From positions 62,001-126,000 of the forward strand of contig CANPIC010000002.1 of the NCBI GenBank assembly GCA_947574055.1: a DNA stretch of 64,000 nucleotides. The letters are read 5' to 3'. This stretch comes from an uncultured bacterium. GTDB taxonomy: Bacteria; Bacillota; Clostridia; Lachnospirales; Lachnospiraceae. The notes beneath the pieces are model-generated. The model made no database searches and had not been told where the DNA came from. It was given only the letters and a program-made list of their open reading frames with translations. Positions 9,548 to 18,424 of the stretch are shown here, in pieces (the first letter of the stretch is position 1; each line of letters starts with the position of its first letter). Position numbers and translations under genes: made by a program.

Positions 9548-10219
9548 ATGAACAGTCCGGTCATTATTAAGAGTTTTCAGAACGGAATCGCAGTCATATT
9601 GGATAAAAACCTTGATTTCCCCCAGCTCCTGGAGGAAGTGGGTCTGAAATTCAGAGAGTCGGCGGCTTTTTTCAGGGATGCCAGGATGGCGGTATCTTTT
9701 GAGGGGAGAAAGCTGGACATGGAAGAGGAGACTCAGCTTGTCCGGAAAATTACGGAAAACTGCCGCCTGAACATTGTCTGTCTGGTGGGAAAAGATGAGG
9801 AAAAGAACCAGACCTATTTAAAAGCCATCCATCAGGCATCCAAAAAGGATGAAAAAGAGGGGCAGTTTTATAAGGGCAATCTGAAAAACGGTCAGGTCCT
9901 GGAAATAGAATCCAGTGTTGTCATCATTGGAGATGTGGGGGCCGGGGCGGTGATTGCAGCCAAGAAAGATATCATCGTAATCGGCGGTCTTTATGGAGAG
10001 GCTTATGCGGGGGCGGACGGCGAAGCAGGACATTTTGTCGTGGCGCTGGAGATGTCTCCGGAAAAGCTGAAGATCGGCGATACCAGATATGAACCAGCAA
10101 AAAAACCGGGGAGGTGGTCTATCCGGCCGAAGGTCACAGCGAAAATCGCTTTTGAAAAAGAAGGCAGCATCGTGATGGAGCCTGTTACAAAAGAATTACT
10201 AAATATGCTTCCCATCTGA
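9548..10219 (+). CDS. minC: Septum site-determining protein MinC
   Basis: This FtsZ antagonist is 223 residues long. The N-terminal half is the variable FtsZ-inhibiting domain. The C-terminal half, from about residue 113, is the beta-helix dimerisation/MinD-binding domain with the repeated glycine pattern VVIIGDVGAGAVIAAKKDIIVIGGLYG. The start chosen is ATG 9548 behind AAGAAAGAAGGG; a TTG at 9521 is in frame but lacks such a site. minD and minE follow. Confidence 0.92.
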   Translation: MNSPVIIKSFQNGIAVILDKNLDFPQLLEEVGLKFRESAAFFRDARMAVSFEGRKLDMEEETQLVRKITENCRLNIVCLVGKDEEKNQTYLKAIHQASKKDEKEGQFYKGNLKNGQVLEIESSVVIIGDVGAGAVIAAKKDIIVIGGLYGEAYAGADGEAGHFVVALEMSPEKLKIGDTRYEPAKKPGRWSIRPKVTAKIAFEKEGSIVMEPVTKELLNMLPI

Positions 10220-10272
10220 GTAGAACGCGGACGTAATTTAGGGGACAATGATCAAAAAGGGAGGTACTCGCC

Positions 10273-11064
10273 ATGAGTGAAGTGATTGTCATTACGTCAG
10301 GTAAAGGCGGCGTGGGAAAGACCACTACGACCGCAAATCTTGGTACGGGTCTTGCTGCAATGGGAAAAAAAGTAGTACTGATTGATACGGATATCGGGCT
10401 GCGCAATCTGGATGTCATTATGGGGCTGGAAAATCGCATCGTCTATAATCTGGTGGATGTGGTGGAAGGAAAGTGCCGGATCAAACAGGCACTGATTCGG
10501 GATAAACGGTATCCCGGACTTTATCTGATGCCTTCCGCGCAGACCAGGGACAAGTCCGCAGTGACACCACCGCAGATGATCCGCATGGTAGATGCCCTGC
10601 GGGAACAGTTCGACTATATCATCCTGGATTGTCCGGCGGGGATCGAGCAGGGATTTCAAAATGCCATCGCGGGGGCGGATCGTGCGCTTGTGATTACCAC
10701 ACCGGAAGTCTCTTCCATCAGAGATGCGGACCGGATCATCGGGCTGCTTTCTGCCAATGAAATAGAACGGGTTGATCTGGTGGTCAACAAGTTAAAGATT
10801 GATATGGTAAGGCGCGGGGATATGATGTCGGTCAGCGATGTGGCTGATATTCTGGCCATACCGCTGCTGGGAATCGTCCCGGACGATGAAAACGTCGTGA
10901 TTGCCGCCAATCAGGGGGAACCGCTTGTCGGCAATGCCACGCTTGCCGGGCGGGCCTATAAAAATATCTGTATGCGGGTTCTGGGAGATGTGGTGCCTTT
11001 TCTGAACTTTGAGAAGCGGATTTCCATCTGGACTAAAGTCAGCGGAATTTTTCACAGAAACTGA
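10273..11064 (+). CDS. minD: Septum site-determining ATPase MinD
   Basis: This 263-residue ParA/MinD-family ATPase recruits MinC to the membrane and is released by MinE. The deviant Walker A KGGVGKTTT is at about residues 10-18, with switch regions DTDIGLRNLD and DCPAGIEQG. The C terminus (about 245-263) is a basic, hydrophobic amphipathic tail consistent with membrane targeting. The start has a GGGAGG site. It sits between minC and minE. Confidence 0.95.
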   Translation: MSEVIVITSGKGGVGKTTTTANLGTGLAAMGKKVVLIDTDIGLRNLDVIMGLENRIVYNLVDVVEGKCRIKQALIRDKRYPGLYLMPSAQTRDKSAVTPPQMIRMVDALREQFDYIILDCPAGIEQGFQNAIAGADRALVITTPEVSSIRDADRIIGLLSANEIERVDLVVNKLKIDMVRRGDMMSVSDVADILAIPLLGIVPDDENVVIAANQGEPLVGNATLAGRAYKNICMRVLGDVVPFLNFEKRISIWTKVSGIFHRN

Positions 11065-11077
11065 GGGAGGTATGGAT

Positions 11078-11344
11078 ATGGGTATTTTACATAGGTTTCA
11101 CAGGAAATCTTCCGGCGCGCTGGCAAAAGACCGGCTGAAAATCCTGCTGATCTCGGACAGGATTAACTGTTCACCGGAAATGATGGAGATGATTAAACTT
11201 GATATTGCGAAAGTGATATCCAAATATATGAAAGTGGATGCAAAGAGTATGGAGATCCAGATCACAAAGGAAGCGGCAAAAGGAAGGATTGTCAAAAGTC
11301 CCATCCTGTATGCCAATGTGCCCATCCTGGATCTGAAGCATTAG
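11078..11344 (+). CDS. minE: Cell division topological specificity factor MinE
   Basis: This 88-residue protein stimulates MinD ATPase to generate Min oscillation in the family. The anti-MinCD/membrane part is N-terminal (ALAKDRLKILLISDR), followed by the C-terminal dimerisation domain. I choose ATG 11078, seven bases after GAGGGAGG. ATG 11072 is also in frame but only one base from that site. It follows minD by 13 bp. Having MinE rather than a DivIVA-only system is usual for Clostridia. Confidence 0.9.
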   Translation: MGILHRFHRKSSGALAKDRLKILLISDRINCSPEMMEMIKLDIAKVISKYMKVDAKSMEIQITKEAAKGRIVKSPILYANVPILDLKH

Positions 11345-11372
11345 ACAAAGAGATAAAAGCGGAGCAGGTTTT

Positions 11373-12488
11373 ATGTTAAAGAAATATCGGATCAGAGATT
11401 ATGATTTTAAGCTGGTCATTATGCTGATCGCCATTTCGGTGATCGGAATACTGGCCATCGGCAGTGCGGAAGAGTCGGTGCAGGACAAGCAGATCATGGG
11501 ACTTGTCATGGGCGTTTTTCTCATGCTTATCATTTCTCTGTTTGATTATACGGCACTGCTTAATCTGTACTGGCTGTTTTATATATTAAATGTGGCGCTG
11601 CTGTTGCTGGTGGAGCTGATGGGCTCCAAGGCAGGCGGCGCTCAGAGGTGGTTTTCCATTCTGGGAATCCGTTTTCAGCCGTCAGAACTTGCAAAAATTC
11701 TGTTGATTTTGTTTTATGCACAGTATATTATGAAACAGAAGGAAAAGCTGAATTCATTTCGTACACTGGCCATGATGTCGGCTCTGTTTTTGCCGCCGCT
11801 GTTTCTGATCTATAACCAGCCTGACCTTTCCACCAGTATCATGCTGATGATTATTTTTTGCATCATACTGTTTATCGGCGGTCTGGATTATCGTATCATT
11901 GCCGGTGTACTGGCAGTGGTCATACCGTCTGTCGTTATCTTTCTGATGATCGTACTGCAGCCGGATCAGAAGCTGATCAAAGATTATCAGCAGACACGTA
12001 TCCTCGCCTGGCTGCATCCCTCCGAATATGTCAATACGGAAGGGTATCAGCAGGCCAATTCCATTACGGCCATCGGTTCCGGGCAGCTCTGGGGAAAAGG
12101 GCTGAACAATAATATCATCGGTTCCGTAAAGAACGGCAACTTCATTTCGGAGCCGCAGACGGATTTTATATTTGCCATTATCGGAGAGGAACTGGGATTT
12201 GCGGGCTCCTGCACGGTTATTCTGCTCTTATTTCTGATCGCCCTGGAGTGTGTTATGATTGCCAGAAAAGCGAAAGATACAGCAGGAATGATCATCTGCA
12301 GCGGTATGGCAGCGCTGGTCGGTTTTCAGAGTTATATGAATATCGCCGTTGCCACAGGGCTGATGCCCAATACGGGAATCCCGCTTCCTTTTGTCAGTGC
12401 AGGATTGACTTCTCTGGTCAGTCTGTTTATCGGTATGGGGTTTGTTCTAAACGTTCGATTGCAGGGAAAAAATACTAGTATAAAGTGA
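11373..12488 (+). CDS. rodA: SEDS-family peptidoglycan glycosyltransferase RodA
   Basis: This membrane protein of 371 residues with about ten helices polymerises lipid II in the elongasome with its partner PBP2. Diagnostic SEDS sequences are FQPSELAKI, QANSITAIGSGQLWGKGL and QTDFIFAIIGEELGF; Asp264 in the last is the expected catalytic residue. FtsW is the alternative, but the mreBCD-PBP2 context favours RodA. It lies 28 bp after minE, and mgsA starts 10 bp after its stop. Confidence 0.9.
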   Translation: MLKKYRIRDYDFKLVIMLIAISVIGILAIGSAEESVQDKQIMGLVMGVFLMLIISLFDYTALLNLYWLFYILNVALLLLVELMGSKAGGAQRWFSILGIRFQPSELAKILLILFYAQYIMKQKEKLNSFRTLAMMSALFLPPLFLIYNQPDLSTSIMLMIIFCIILFIGGLDYRIIAGVLAVVIPSVVIFLMIVLQPDQKLIKDYQQTRILAWLHPSEYVNTEGYQQANSITAIGSGQLWGKGLNNNIIGSVKNGNFISEPQTDFIFAIIGEELGFAGSCTVILLLFLIALECVMIARKAKDTAGMIICSGMAALVGFQSYMNIAVATGLMPNTGIPLPFVSAGLTSLVSLFIGMGFVLNVRLQGKNTSIK

Positions 12489-12498
12489 GGGACTTACA

Positions 12499-12894
12499 AT
12501 GAAAATAGCACTGATTGCACATGATGCGAAGAAAAAGCTGATGCAGAACTTCTGTATCGCGTATCGGGGGATACTGACCAAAAATGAACTTTTTGCGACA
12601 GGAACAACGGGCAGGCTTGTGGAAGAGGTCACGAATCTGAATATCCACAAACATCTGGCCGGGCATCTGGGAGGTGCACAGCAACTGGGGGCACAGATCG
12701 AAAACAATGAGATTGATCTTGTTATTTTTCTGCGGGATCCATTGACCCCAAAATCGCATGAGCCAAATATCGGAGATCTTTCCAGACTGTGCGATATGCA
12801 CAACATTCCCATTGCGACCAATCTTGCTTCCGCTGAGCTGTTGCTCAAATCCTTGGACAGAGGGGATATGGAGTGGCGTGATATCTACAAATAA
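12499..12894 (+). CDS. mgsA: Methylglyoxal synthase homologue lacking two active-site aspartates
   Basis: Over its 131 residues the fold and phosphate-binding motif (ATGTTGRL) are those of methylglyoxal synthase, which converts dihydroxyacetone phosphate to methylglyoxal. Compared from memory with E. coli MgsA, His19, Asp91 and His98 are kept (His8, Asp80, His87). The catalytic base Asp71 is Ala60 (GGAQQ instead of GGDQQ), and Asp101 is Asn90 (HEPN). Activity is therefore doubtful. It may be a regulator, a phosphate-sugar sensor or an altered enzyme. It is co-directional with rodA, and the following carboxypeptidase gene overlaps its 3' end. Confidence 0.8.
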   Translation: MKIALIAHDAKKKLMQNFCIAYRGILTKNELFATGTTGRLVEEVTNLNIHKHLAGHLGGAQQLGAQIENNEIDLVIFLRDPLTPKSHEPNIGDLSRLCDMHNIPIATNLASAELLLKSLDRGDMEWRDIYK

Positions 12895-13870
12895 GAGAAA
12901 AACAGCGGTATCTGCAGCCATACTGTTGAGTCTTTGCTGTCTTTTGACCGGCTGCGCGACAAAAGAATATACATTTGCATACGACTCCGGTCATACGGTC
13001 AGCAGTTTTCGTATGACAGAGAACGCTGTGGCAGGACAGGCAGACCTGTTTGCGGAGGACTTGTGTGTCACTGCTTCCGATGTGACGGAAGGGACATCTC
13101 TGTCATTGGAAGAGGAAGCGTGCGGGGGACTTTTTGACCTGAACGGATGCAGGGTGATCTATGCGAAAAATATTCATGAAAAGCTGTATCCTGCCAGTCT
13201 GACAAAAGTCATGACCGCGCTTGTGGCACTGAAATATGGAGATCCGTCAGATATCATTACCGTCAGCGCCGTCAGCGCGGGCATTACGGAGAGTGGCGCT
13301 ACTTTGTGCGGGCTTAAGGCAGGGGACAGTCTGACGCTGGAACAGGCACTGAATGCCCTGTTGATCTATTCTGCCAACGATGCCGGGCTTGCCATTGCGG
13401 AGCATATCGGCGGCAGTGTGGAGGGCTTTGCGGAGATGATGAATACGGAGGCGGCGAAGCTGGGTGCCACCCGCAGCCATTTTGTCAATCCACACGGACT
13501 TCACGATGAGAATCATTATGTGACTGCCTATGATATGTATCTGATTTTCAATGAGGCCATGAAATATAATCTGTTCCGTGAGATCATCCATAAAGATGCC
13601 TATATGGCCACCTATATGGACCGAAACGGACAGGCAAAGACGCTGGATTTTAAAACGACCAATCAGTATCTGCAGGGGGCGTGCCAGGCGCCGGAAAATA
13701 TTACGGTCATCGGTGGCAAGACAGGGACGACCAGTGCGGCCCGAAGCTGCCTGATCCTGCTGGCGGAAGATGCCTCAGGCAATCCATATATTTCCGTGAT
13801 CCTTCATGCCAGCGAGCGTTCCATACTGTATGAGAAGATGACAGAACTGCTGTCGGAGATTAACGATTGA
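12878..13870 (+). CDS. D-alanyl-D-alanine carboxypeptidase, lipoprotein type
   Basis: This low-molecular-weight PBP trims the terminal D-Ala of stem peptides. Starting at GTG 12878, inside the end of mgsA, gives a 330-residue protein with a lipoprotein signal (basic start, hydrophobic core, lipobox LLTGC). The S11 motifs are SLTK, SAN and KTGTTS. Longer frames would run through mgsA in another phase. After the lipobox comes a linker of about 60 residues before the catalytic domain. DacF/DacB-type naming cannot be settled by eye. Confidence 0.88.
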   Translation: MISTNKRKTAVSAAILLSLCCLLTGCATKEYTFAYDSGHTVSSFRMTENAVAGQADLFAEDLCVTASDVTEGTSLSLEEEACGGLFDLNGCRVIYAKNIHEKLYPASLTKVMTALVALKYGDPSDIITVSAVSAGITESGATLCGLKAGDSLTLEQALNALLIYSANDAGLAIAEHIGGSVEGFAEMMNTEAAKLGATRSHFVNPHGLHDENHYVTAYDMYLIFNEAMKYNLFREIIHKDAYMATYMDRNGQAKTLDFKTTNQYLQGACQAPENITVIGGKTGTTSAARSCLILLAEDASGNPYISVILHASERSILYEKMTELLSEIND

Positions 13871-13919
13871 CGGTCAGGACGTGATGTGGAGGAAGGAAAC
13901 AATCAATATGGATTAAGGG

Positions 13920-13948
13920 TTGTTTTTTATTTCTTAATAATTTATAAT
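13920..13948 (+). promoter_or_regulatory. Sigma-A-type promoter for the small P-loop gene
   Basis: TTGTTT at 13920-13925 and TATAAT at 13943-13948 are separated by exactly 17 bases. The predicted transcript starts near 13955, just before the AGGAGGG ribosome-binding site at 13970-13976. It lies in a locally AT-rich gap after the carboxypeptidase gene. Confidence 0.75.
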
Positions 13949-13982
13949 GGATGTAATAAGTTTACTTTTAGGAGGGATTGCG

Positions 13983-14402
13983 ATGGTTCAGTTAATCGTT
14001 GGCAAAAAAGGAAAAGGCAAGACAAAACATTTATTGGATAAAGTGAATAGCGCGGTGAAAACCGCATCCGGAAACATTGTGTATCTGGATAAGAACTCCA
14101 AAAATATGTACGAACTCAATAACAAGATTCGTCTGATCAATGTATCGGATTATCCGCTTACCGACTGCGATGAGTTTATCGGGTTTATTTGTGGTATCAT
14201 TTCGCAGGATCATGATCTGGAACAGATGTATCTGGACAGTTTTCTTGTAAACGCCCATCTGGAAGGGCAGGATGTGGAACCGGCAATTCAGAAGCTGGAA
14301 CAGATCAGCGGTTTATTCCATGTTGATTTCTTTATTAATATATCCCTGGATGAGCATGAACTTCCTGAAAGTCTGAAGGATAAGATCATCGTATCTCTCT
14401 GA
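13983..14402 (+). CDS. Small P-loop protein of unknown function
   Basis: The protein is 139 residues from ATG 13983, six bases after AGGAGGG. A perfect Walker A motif (GKKGKGKT, GxxxxGKT) begins at residue 7, followed by a short alpha/beta protein with acidic stretches. I see no convincing Walker B or other ATPase signature. Similar small Lachnospiraceae proteins are often called ATP-binding or PilT-like, a label the sequence does not justify. It has its own promoter and a strong terminator, so it is probably monocistronic. Nucleotide binding is likely; the role is unknown. Confidence 0.75.
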   Translation: MVQLIVGKKGKGKTKHLLDKVNSAVKTASGNIVYLDKNSKNMYELNNKIRLINVSDYPLTDCDEFIGFICGIISQDHDLEQMYLDSFLVNAHLEGQDVEPAIQKLEQISGLFHVDFFINISLDEHELPESLKDKIIVSL

Positions 14403-14429
14403 CCGGCACTGAATGATGACGATAAGATA

Positions 14430-14459
14430 AAGGGCCTCTGCCGTAAGGCAGGGGCTTTT
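14430..14459 (+). terminator. Rho-independent terminator after the P-loop gene
   Basis: The stem GCCTCTGCC/GGCAGGGGC has a GTAA tetraloop. It is extended by G-T and A-T pairs at the base and ends in TTTT, 28 bases after the stop codon. Confidence 0.88.
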
Positions 14460-14535
14460 CCCAGTGTAACATACCCGACCGGCAGACGAGAGGCCGCGGG
14501 GAGAACGGCATGGACAGGTATCTGAAAGGTGGTAT

Positions 14536-15927
14536 ATGGCAAGAAAACGTTCCGGAAAAATCAGACAATACAGAAAGCCGCTGAATATCAATCTTGGGAT
14601 GGTCATATTCAGTTGTATTTCCGTTTATATCGTCATCTGTGTCATATTGTATCTTACCTCCAGTCATATCATCGGCTATGAAGTCAAGACAGGTTCCCTT
14701 TCCGTGAATAATGTATACAAGGGTATCGCCATCCGGCAGGAAGAGATCGTAACCAGTACAGGGACCGGCTACATCAATTATTATGCCCGGGAAGGTGGCC
14801 GGGTGGCTGTGGGAGATCTGGTATATACGGTGGATGAGACAGGAAAGATTGCCGAGATGGCAGGGGGAGGGGATCCCGATGAAAATTCCCTTTCCAATGA
14901 AGATTTGAGCGAGTTAAAAACGGAAATCCTGACTTTTAGCAGCACCTTTACCCCTGAAAATTTCAGAGAAGTCTATGATTTCAAATATGATGTGCAGGGA
15001 ACTGTGACCAAACTTGCCAATTACAGGATCCTGGAAAATATTGATGTCCTCAATGCTTCAACCGATGCCGGCCTTGTGGAATTCTGCCGTGCAGCCAAGA
15101 CGGGAATTATCATCTATTCCATGGATGGGTATGAGGAACTGACACCGGAGCAGGTAAAGGCGGCTGATTTTGATACAACGGATTATGAAAAAAGGCCATT
15201 GATCAGCAATGATCTCGTCAGCAGGGGAGATCCTGCTTATAAGATCTCATTGAGCGAGAACTGGTCTGTTGTCATCCCTGTCACGCCTGAACGCGCCGCT
15301 GAACTGGCTGAAGCGGAATATGTCAAGGTAAAATTTCTGAAAAATCAGAACATTTCCTGGGGTGAGGTGGCCATTCATGAAAATGAAGACGGCACTTATG
15401 CGGAGCTGAAGTTCAATAATTCGATGATTACTTTTTGTACAGACAGATACATAGATATCGAGTTGATTACAGAGGAAGAAAATGGTCTGAAAATTCCCAA
15501 TTCCGCCATTGTGGAACGTGAATTTTTCCTTGTTCCGGTAGAATATGTGACCAAGGGTGGCAACAGCGGAGCAGATGGCGTCCTGCGGGAGATTTATGTA
15601 GAGGGAGAAGCCAAGACGGAATTTGTGGAAACGACTATCTATGATGAAGAGGACGGGGAATATTATCTCGATGATTCTGTGCTGGAGATCGGGCAATATG
15701 TCATAAAACCGGATTCCACTGAAAAATATCCCATAAGCAAGAGAGGGAAGCTGACAGGGGTATATAATATCAATAAAGGATATGCGGACTTCAGAAAGAT
15801 CCAGGTACTCTATGATAATGAAGAATATTCTGTGGTAAAATCAGGAACCACATATGGCCTCAGTGTTTATGATTATATTGCACTGGATGCTTCCAGCGTG
15901 GAAGAGCATGATCTTACCAGTGAATAA
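14536..15927 (+). CDS. HlyD-like membrane-anchored protein upstream of yggS-sepF
   Basis: This 463-residue protein has a basic N terminus, one transmembrane helix (about 24-44) and a large extracellular part. A lipoyl/barrel-sandwich half-motif (GTGYINYYAREGGRVAVGDLVYTVDE) resembles HlyD/RND periplasmic adaptors. A second such region lies near the C terminus. There is no partner ABC or RND transporter gene nearby. It precedes yggS and sepF, so a link to cell-envelope or division functions is an inference from location. The GAAAGGTGG site supports the start. Confidence 0.7.
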   Translation: MARKRSGKIRQYRKPLNINLGMVIFSCISVYIVICVILYLTSSHIIGYEVKTGSLSVNNVYKGIAIRQEEIVTSTGTGYINYYAREGGRVAVGDLVYTVDETGKIAEMAGGGDPDENSLSNEDLSELKTEILTFSSTFTPENFREVYDFKYDVQGTVTKLANYRILENIDVLNASTDAGLVEFCRAAKTGIIIYSMDGYEELTPEQVKAADFDTTDYEKRPLISNDLVSRGDPAYKISLSENWSVVIPVTPERAAELAEAEYVKVKFLKNQNISWGEVAIHENEDGTYAELKFNNSMITFCTDRYIDIELITEEENGLKIPNSAIVEREFFLVPVEYVTKGGNSGADGVLREIYVEGEAKTEFVETTIYDEEDGEYYLDDSVLEIGQYVIKPDSTEKYPISKRGKLTGVYNINKGYADFRKIQVLYDNEEYSVVKSGTTYGLSVYDYIALDASSVEEHDLTSE

Positions 15928-15969
15928 GAAAGAAAAGCTGACGCTTCCCACTTGATAAAGGAGAAGGAT

Positions 15970-16677
15970 ATGATACGGGAAAACATGGCACGGACAGAAG
16001 AAAAAATCAGACAGGCATGCAGACTGTCAGGACGGGATGCCGCGGATGTGGTACTGATTGCTGTCAGCAAGACCAAACCGCTTTCCATGCTCCGGGAAGC
16101 CTATGAATATGGCTGCCGGGATTTCGGGGAAAACAAAGTACAGGAACTGGTGGAAAAATACGAGGCACTCCCCAAGGATATCCGCTGGCATATGATCGGA
16201 CATCTGCAGCGCAATAAGGTGAAATATGTCGTAGGCCGTGTATCTCTGATTCACAGTGTGGATTCCCTGCGTCTGGCGCAGGAAATCAGCAAAGAATCGG
16301 TCAAAAAGCAGGTGACGACCGATATATTGCTCGAAGTCAATATCGCCGGGGAAGCGTCTAAGTTTGGCCTGTCTTGTTCTGACGCAGTGGCAGAGCTGGC
16401 CGGGCAGATTGCCGGCCTTCCTGCGGTCCGGATCAGAGGTCTGATGACTGTTGCTCCCTATGTGGAAGACCCCGAAGAGAACCGGCAATATTTTCGTGCC
16501 CTCAAACAATTATCTGTTGACATAATGCAGAAAAACATTGATAATGTGAATATGGATGTTCTGTCTATGGGCATGACCGGAGATTATGAAGTGGCTGTCA
16601 GTGAAGGCGCCGGCTGTGTGCGGGTAGGAACTGGAATATTCGGTGAACGGGATTACGGAAATCCCGCCGGAGAATAG
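15970..16677 (+). CDS. PLP homeostasis protein YggS/PLPBP family
   Basis: This single-domain alanine-racemase-like TIM barrel of 235 residues binds pyridoxal phosphate and buffers it in the cell. The PLP lysine is in LIAVSKTKP, and the conserved FGENKVQE and WHMIGHLQRNK motifs are present. The start is ATG 15970 behind AAAGGAGAAGG; a TTG 18 bases upstream is less likely. It sits directly before sepF, as ylmE does in Bacillus. Confidence 0.95.
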   Translation: MIRENMARTEEKIRQACRLSGRDAADVVLIAVSKTKPLSMLREAYEYGCRDFGENKVQELVEKYEALPKDIRWHMIGHLQRNKVKYVVGRVSLIHSVDSLRLAQEISKESVKKQVTTDILLEVNIAGEASKFGLSCSDAVAELAGQIAGLPAVRIRGLMTVAPYVEDPEENRQYFRALKQLSVDIMQKNIDNVNMDVLSMGMTGDYEVAVSEGAGCVRVGTGIFGERDYGNPAGE

Positions 16678-16693
16678 TAAGGAGATAACTGCA

Positions 16694-17188
16694 ATGGGAG
16701 TTATGGACAAGTTTTTAAATTACATGAAGCTGACAGAAGATGACGACGATTACTATGACGACGACTATTATGATGACGAACCGGAGGAAAAACCGAAGAA
16801 GATGGTTACCGTAAAAGAACCTGTCAGAGAAGAACCGGAAGAAAAACCGAGAAAATCCTCATCCAAAGTAACACCGATGCGTCAGAGCCCCCGCAAGATT
16901 ATGGGAAACGGTATGGAGGTCTGCGTGATCAAACCCACCACCGTAGAGGATGCCCGTGAGATCACGGAAACACTGCTCGCAAACAGAACCGTAGTTCTGA
17001 ACCTGGAAGGCCTTGATGTGGAAATTGCTCAGCGGATCATTGATTTTACATCAGGTTCTACCTTTGCAATCAGTGGCAATCTACAGAAGATATCTCATTA
17101 TATTTTTATTGTCACACCGGCCAGCGTTGACATATCCGGAGACTTTCAGGAAATCATCAACAGTGGTTTTGATGTTCCTGCTTTTTAG
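16694..17188 (+). CDS. sepF: Cell division protein SepF
   Basis: SepF binds FtsZ and membranes and helps align the Z-ring. This 164-residue protein has an N-terminal amphipathic helix (MGVMDKFLNYMKL), a very acidic Asp/Tyr-rich linker and the C-terminal SepF fold from about residue 70 (VCVIKPTTVEDAREI). The start is ATG 16694, 17 bp after yggS, with a GGAG site. A terminator follows. Confidence 0.95.
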   Translation: MGVMDKFLNYMKLTEDDDDYYDDDYYDDEPEEKPKKMVTVKEPVREEPEEKPRKSSSKVTPMRQSPRKIMGNGMEVCVIKPTTVEDAREITETLLANRTVVLNLEGLDVEIAQRIIDFTSGSTFAISGNLQKISHYIFIVTPASVDISGDFQEIINSGFDVPAF

Positions 17189-17203
17189 ATACATAGAGAT
17201 AAC

Positions 17204-17235
17204 AGAGCTTCCTGTGATCCATGGGAAGTTCTTTT
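17204..17235 (+). terminator. Terminator after sepF
   Basis: GAGCTTCC pairs with GGGAAGTTC (one G-T) around an 11-base loop and is followed by TTTT, about 16 bases after the sepF stop. The following 80 bases up to aroB contain a GC-rich stretch (17265-17293) with no clear gene. Confidence 0.7.
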
Positions 17236-17317
17236 ATAGTATAAGACAAATATGCATAGAACTAGCGCCGCCTGCCTCGTTGCGCGCGGTGACAACCAGC
17301 ATCTAGGAGTTACTCAC

Positions 17318-18424
17318 ATGGCAAAAAGAATAACTGTTACAACACCTTCTCAGAAAAATTATGATATAGTGATACAGGCGGATTTTGCGGCGCTGCCACA
17401 GGCACTGGAACCGCTTTGCGTCTCAGCACGTAGGCTTTGTGTGATCACGGATTCTCATGTCAAGACCTTATATGGGGACTGCATCACTGAGATCCTTACG
17501 CCGCACTGCCGGGAGATATCCGTCTTTTCCTTTCCGGCAGGGGAGCAGTCCAAGCATCTGGACACTGTGCAGGATGCCTATCGTTTCCTGATCGAACACG
17601 GGCTGGACCGTAAGGATATGCTGATCGCGCTGGGCGGTGGTGTGGTGGGAGATCTGACCGGCTATACAGCGGCCACCTATCTGCGGGGGATTGATTTTAT
17701 CCAGATACCCACCACGCTGCTGGCACAGGTGGACAGCAGCATCGGCGGCAAGACAGGCGTAGACTTTGACAGATATAAAAATATGGTAGGCGCCTTTCAT
17801 ATGCCGCGGCTGGTGTATATGAATCTGTCGGTACTGACCAGTCTGGATGCCCGCCAATATGCCTGTGGCATGGCAGAAATCTTAAAGCATGGTCTGATCA
17901 GAAATGGTTCTTATTATGAATGGCTGATCACGCATTTCCCGGAGATCAATGAGCGTGACATGGAAACCGTGGAAGAGATGATTTATGAGAGCTGTCTGAT
18001 CAAGAAAGCCGTAGTGGAGCGTGATCCTCTGGAACAGGGCGAGAGAGCGCTGCTGAATTTCGGTCATACCATCGGCCATGCCCTGGAAAAATATAAGAAT
18101 TTTACCATGCTTCACGGGGAATGTGTGGCACTTGGCTGTGTGGCTGCGGCTTTCATCTCCTGGAAGCGCGGGATGCTTTCCATGGAAGAATATTATGAAA
18201 TCCGTGATATGTTTGTACCTTTTGGCCTCCCGATTACCGTAGATACTATTGAGATCAGTGAGATACTGCGTCTGACTCGCTCGGATAAAAAGATGGAACA
18301 CGGCAAGATCAGGTTCGTCTTGCTGAAAAAGATCGGCAAGGCGGTAATGGATCATACCGTGACAGAAGAGGAAATGCAGGCGGCATTACAGGAAATTGTG
18401 TTTGACGGAAAGGAAAAAGAATGA
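17318..18424 (+). CDS. aroB: 3-dehydroquinate synthase
   Basis: The enzyme catalyses the second shikimate-pathway step, converting DAHP to 3-dehydroquinate with NAD and a divalent metal. Over 368 residues it has the GGGVVGDLTG and TTLLAQVDSSIGGKTG motifs and the metal ligands in HGLI and GHTIGHALE. ATG 17318 follows a TAGGAG site. The stop overlaps lspA (ATGA). Confidence 0.95.
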   Translation: MAKRITVTTPSQKNYDIVIQADFAALPQALEPLCVSARRLCVITDSHVKTLYGDCITEILTPHCREISVFSFPAGEQSKHLDTVQDAYRFLIEHGLDRKDMLIALGGGVVGDLTGYTAATYLRGIDFIQIPTTLLAQVDSSIGGKTGVDFDRYKNMVGAFHMPRLVYMNLSVLTSLDARQYACGMAEILKHGLIRNGSYYEWLITHFPEINERDMETVEEMIYESCLIKKAVVERDPLEQGERALLNFGHTIGHALEKYKNFTMLHGECVALGCVAAAFISWKRGMLSMEEYYEIRDMFVPFGLPITVDTIEISEILRLTRSDKKMEHGKIRFVLLKKIGKAVMDHTVTEEEMQAALQEIVFDGKEKE

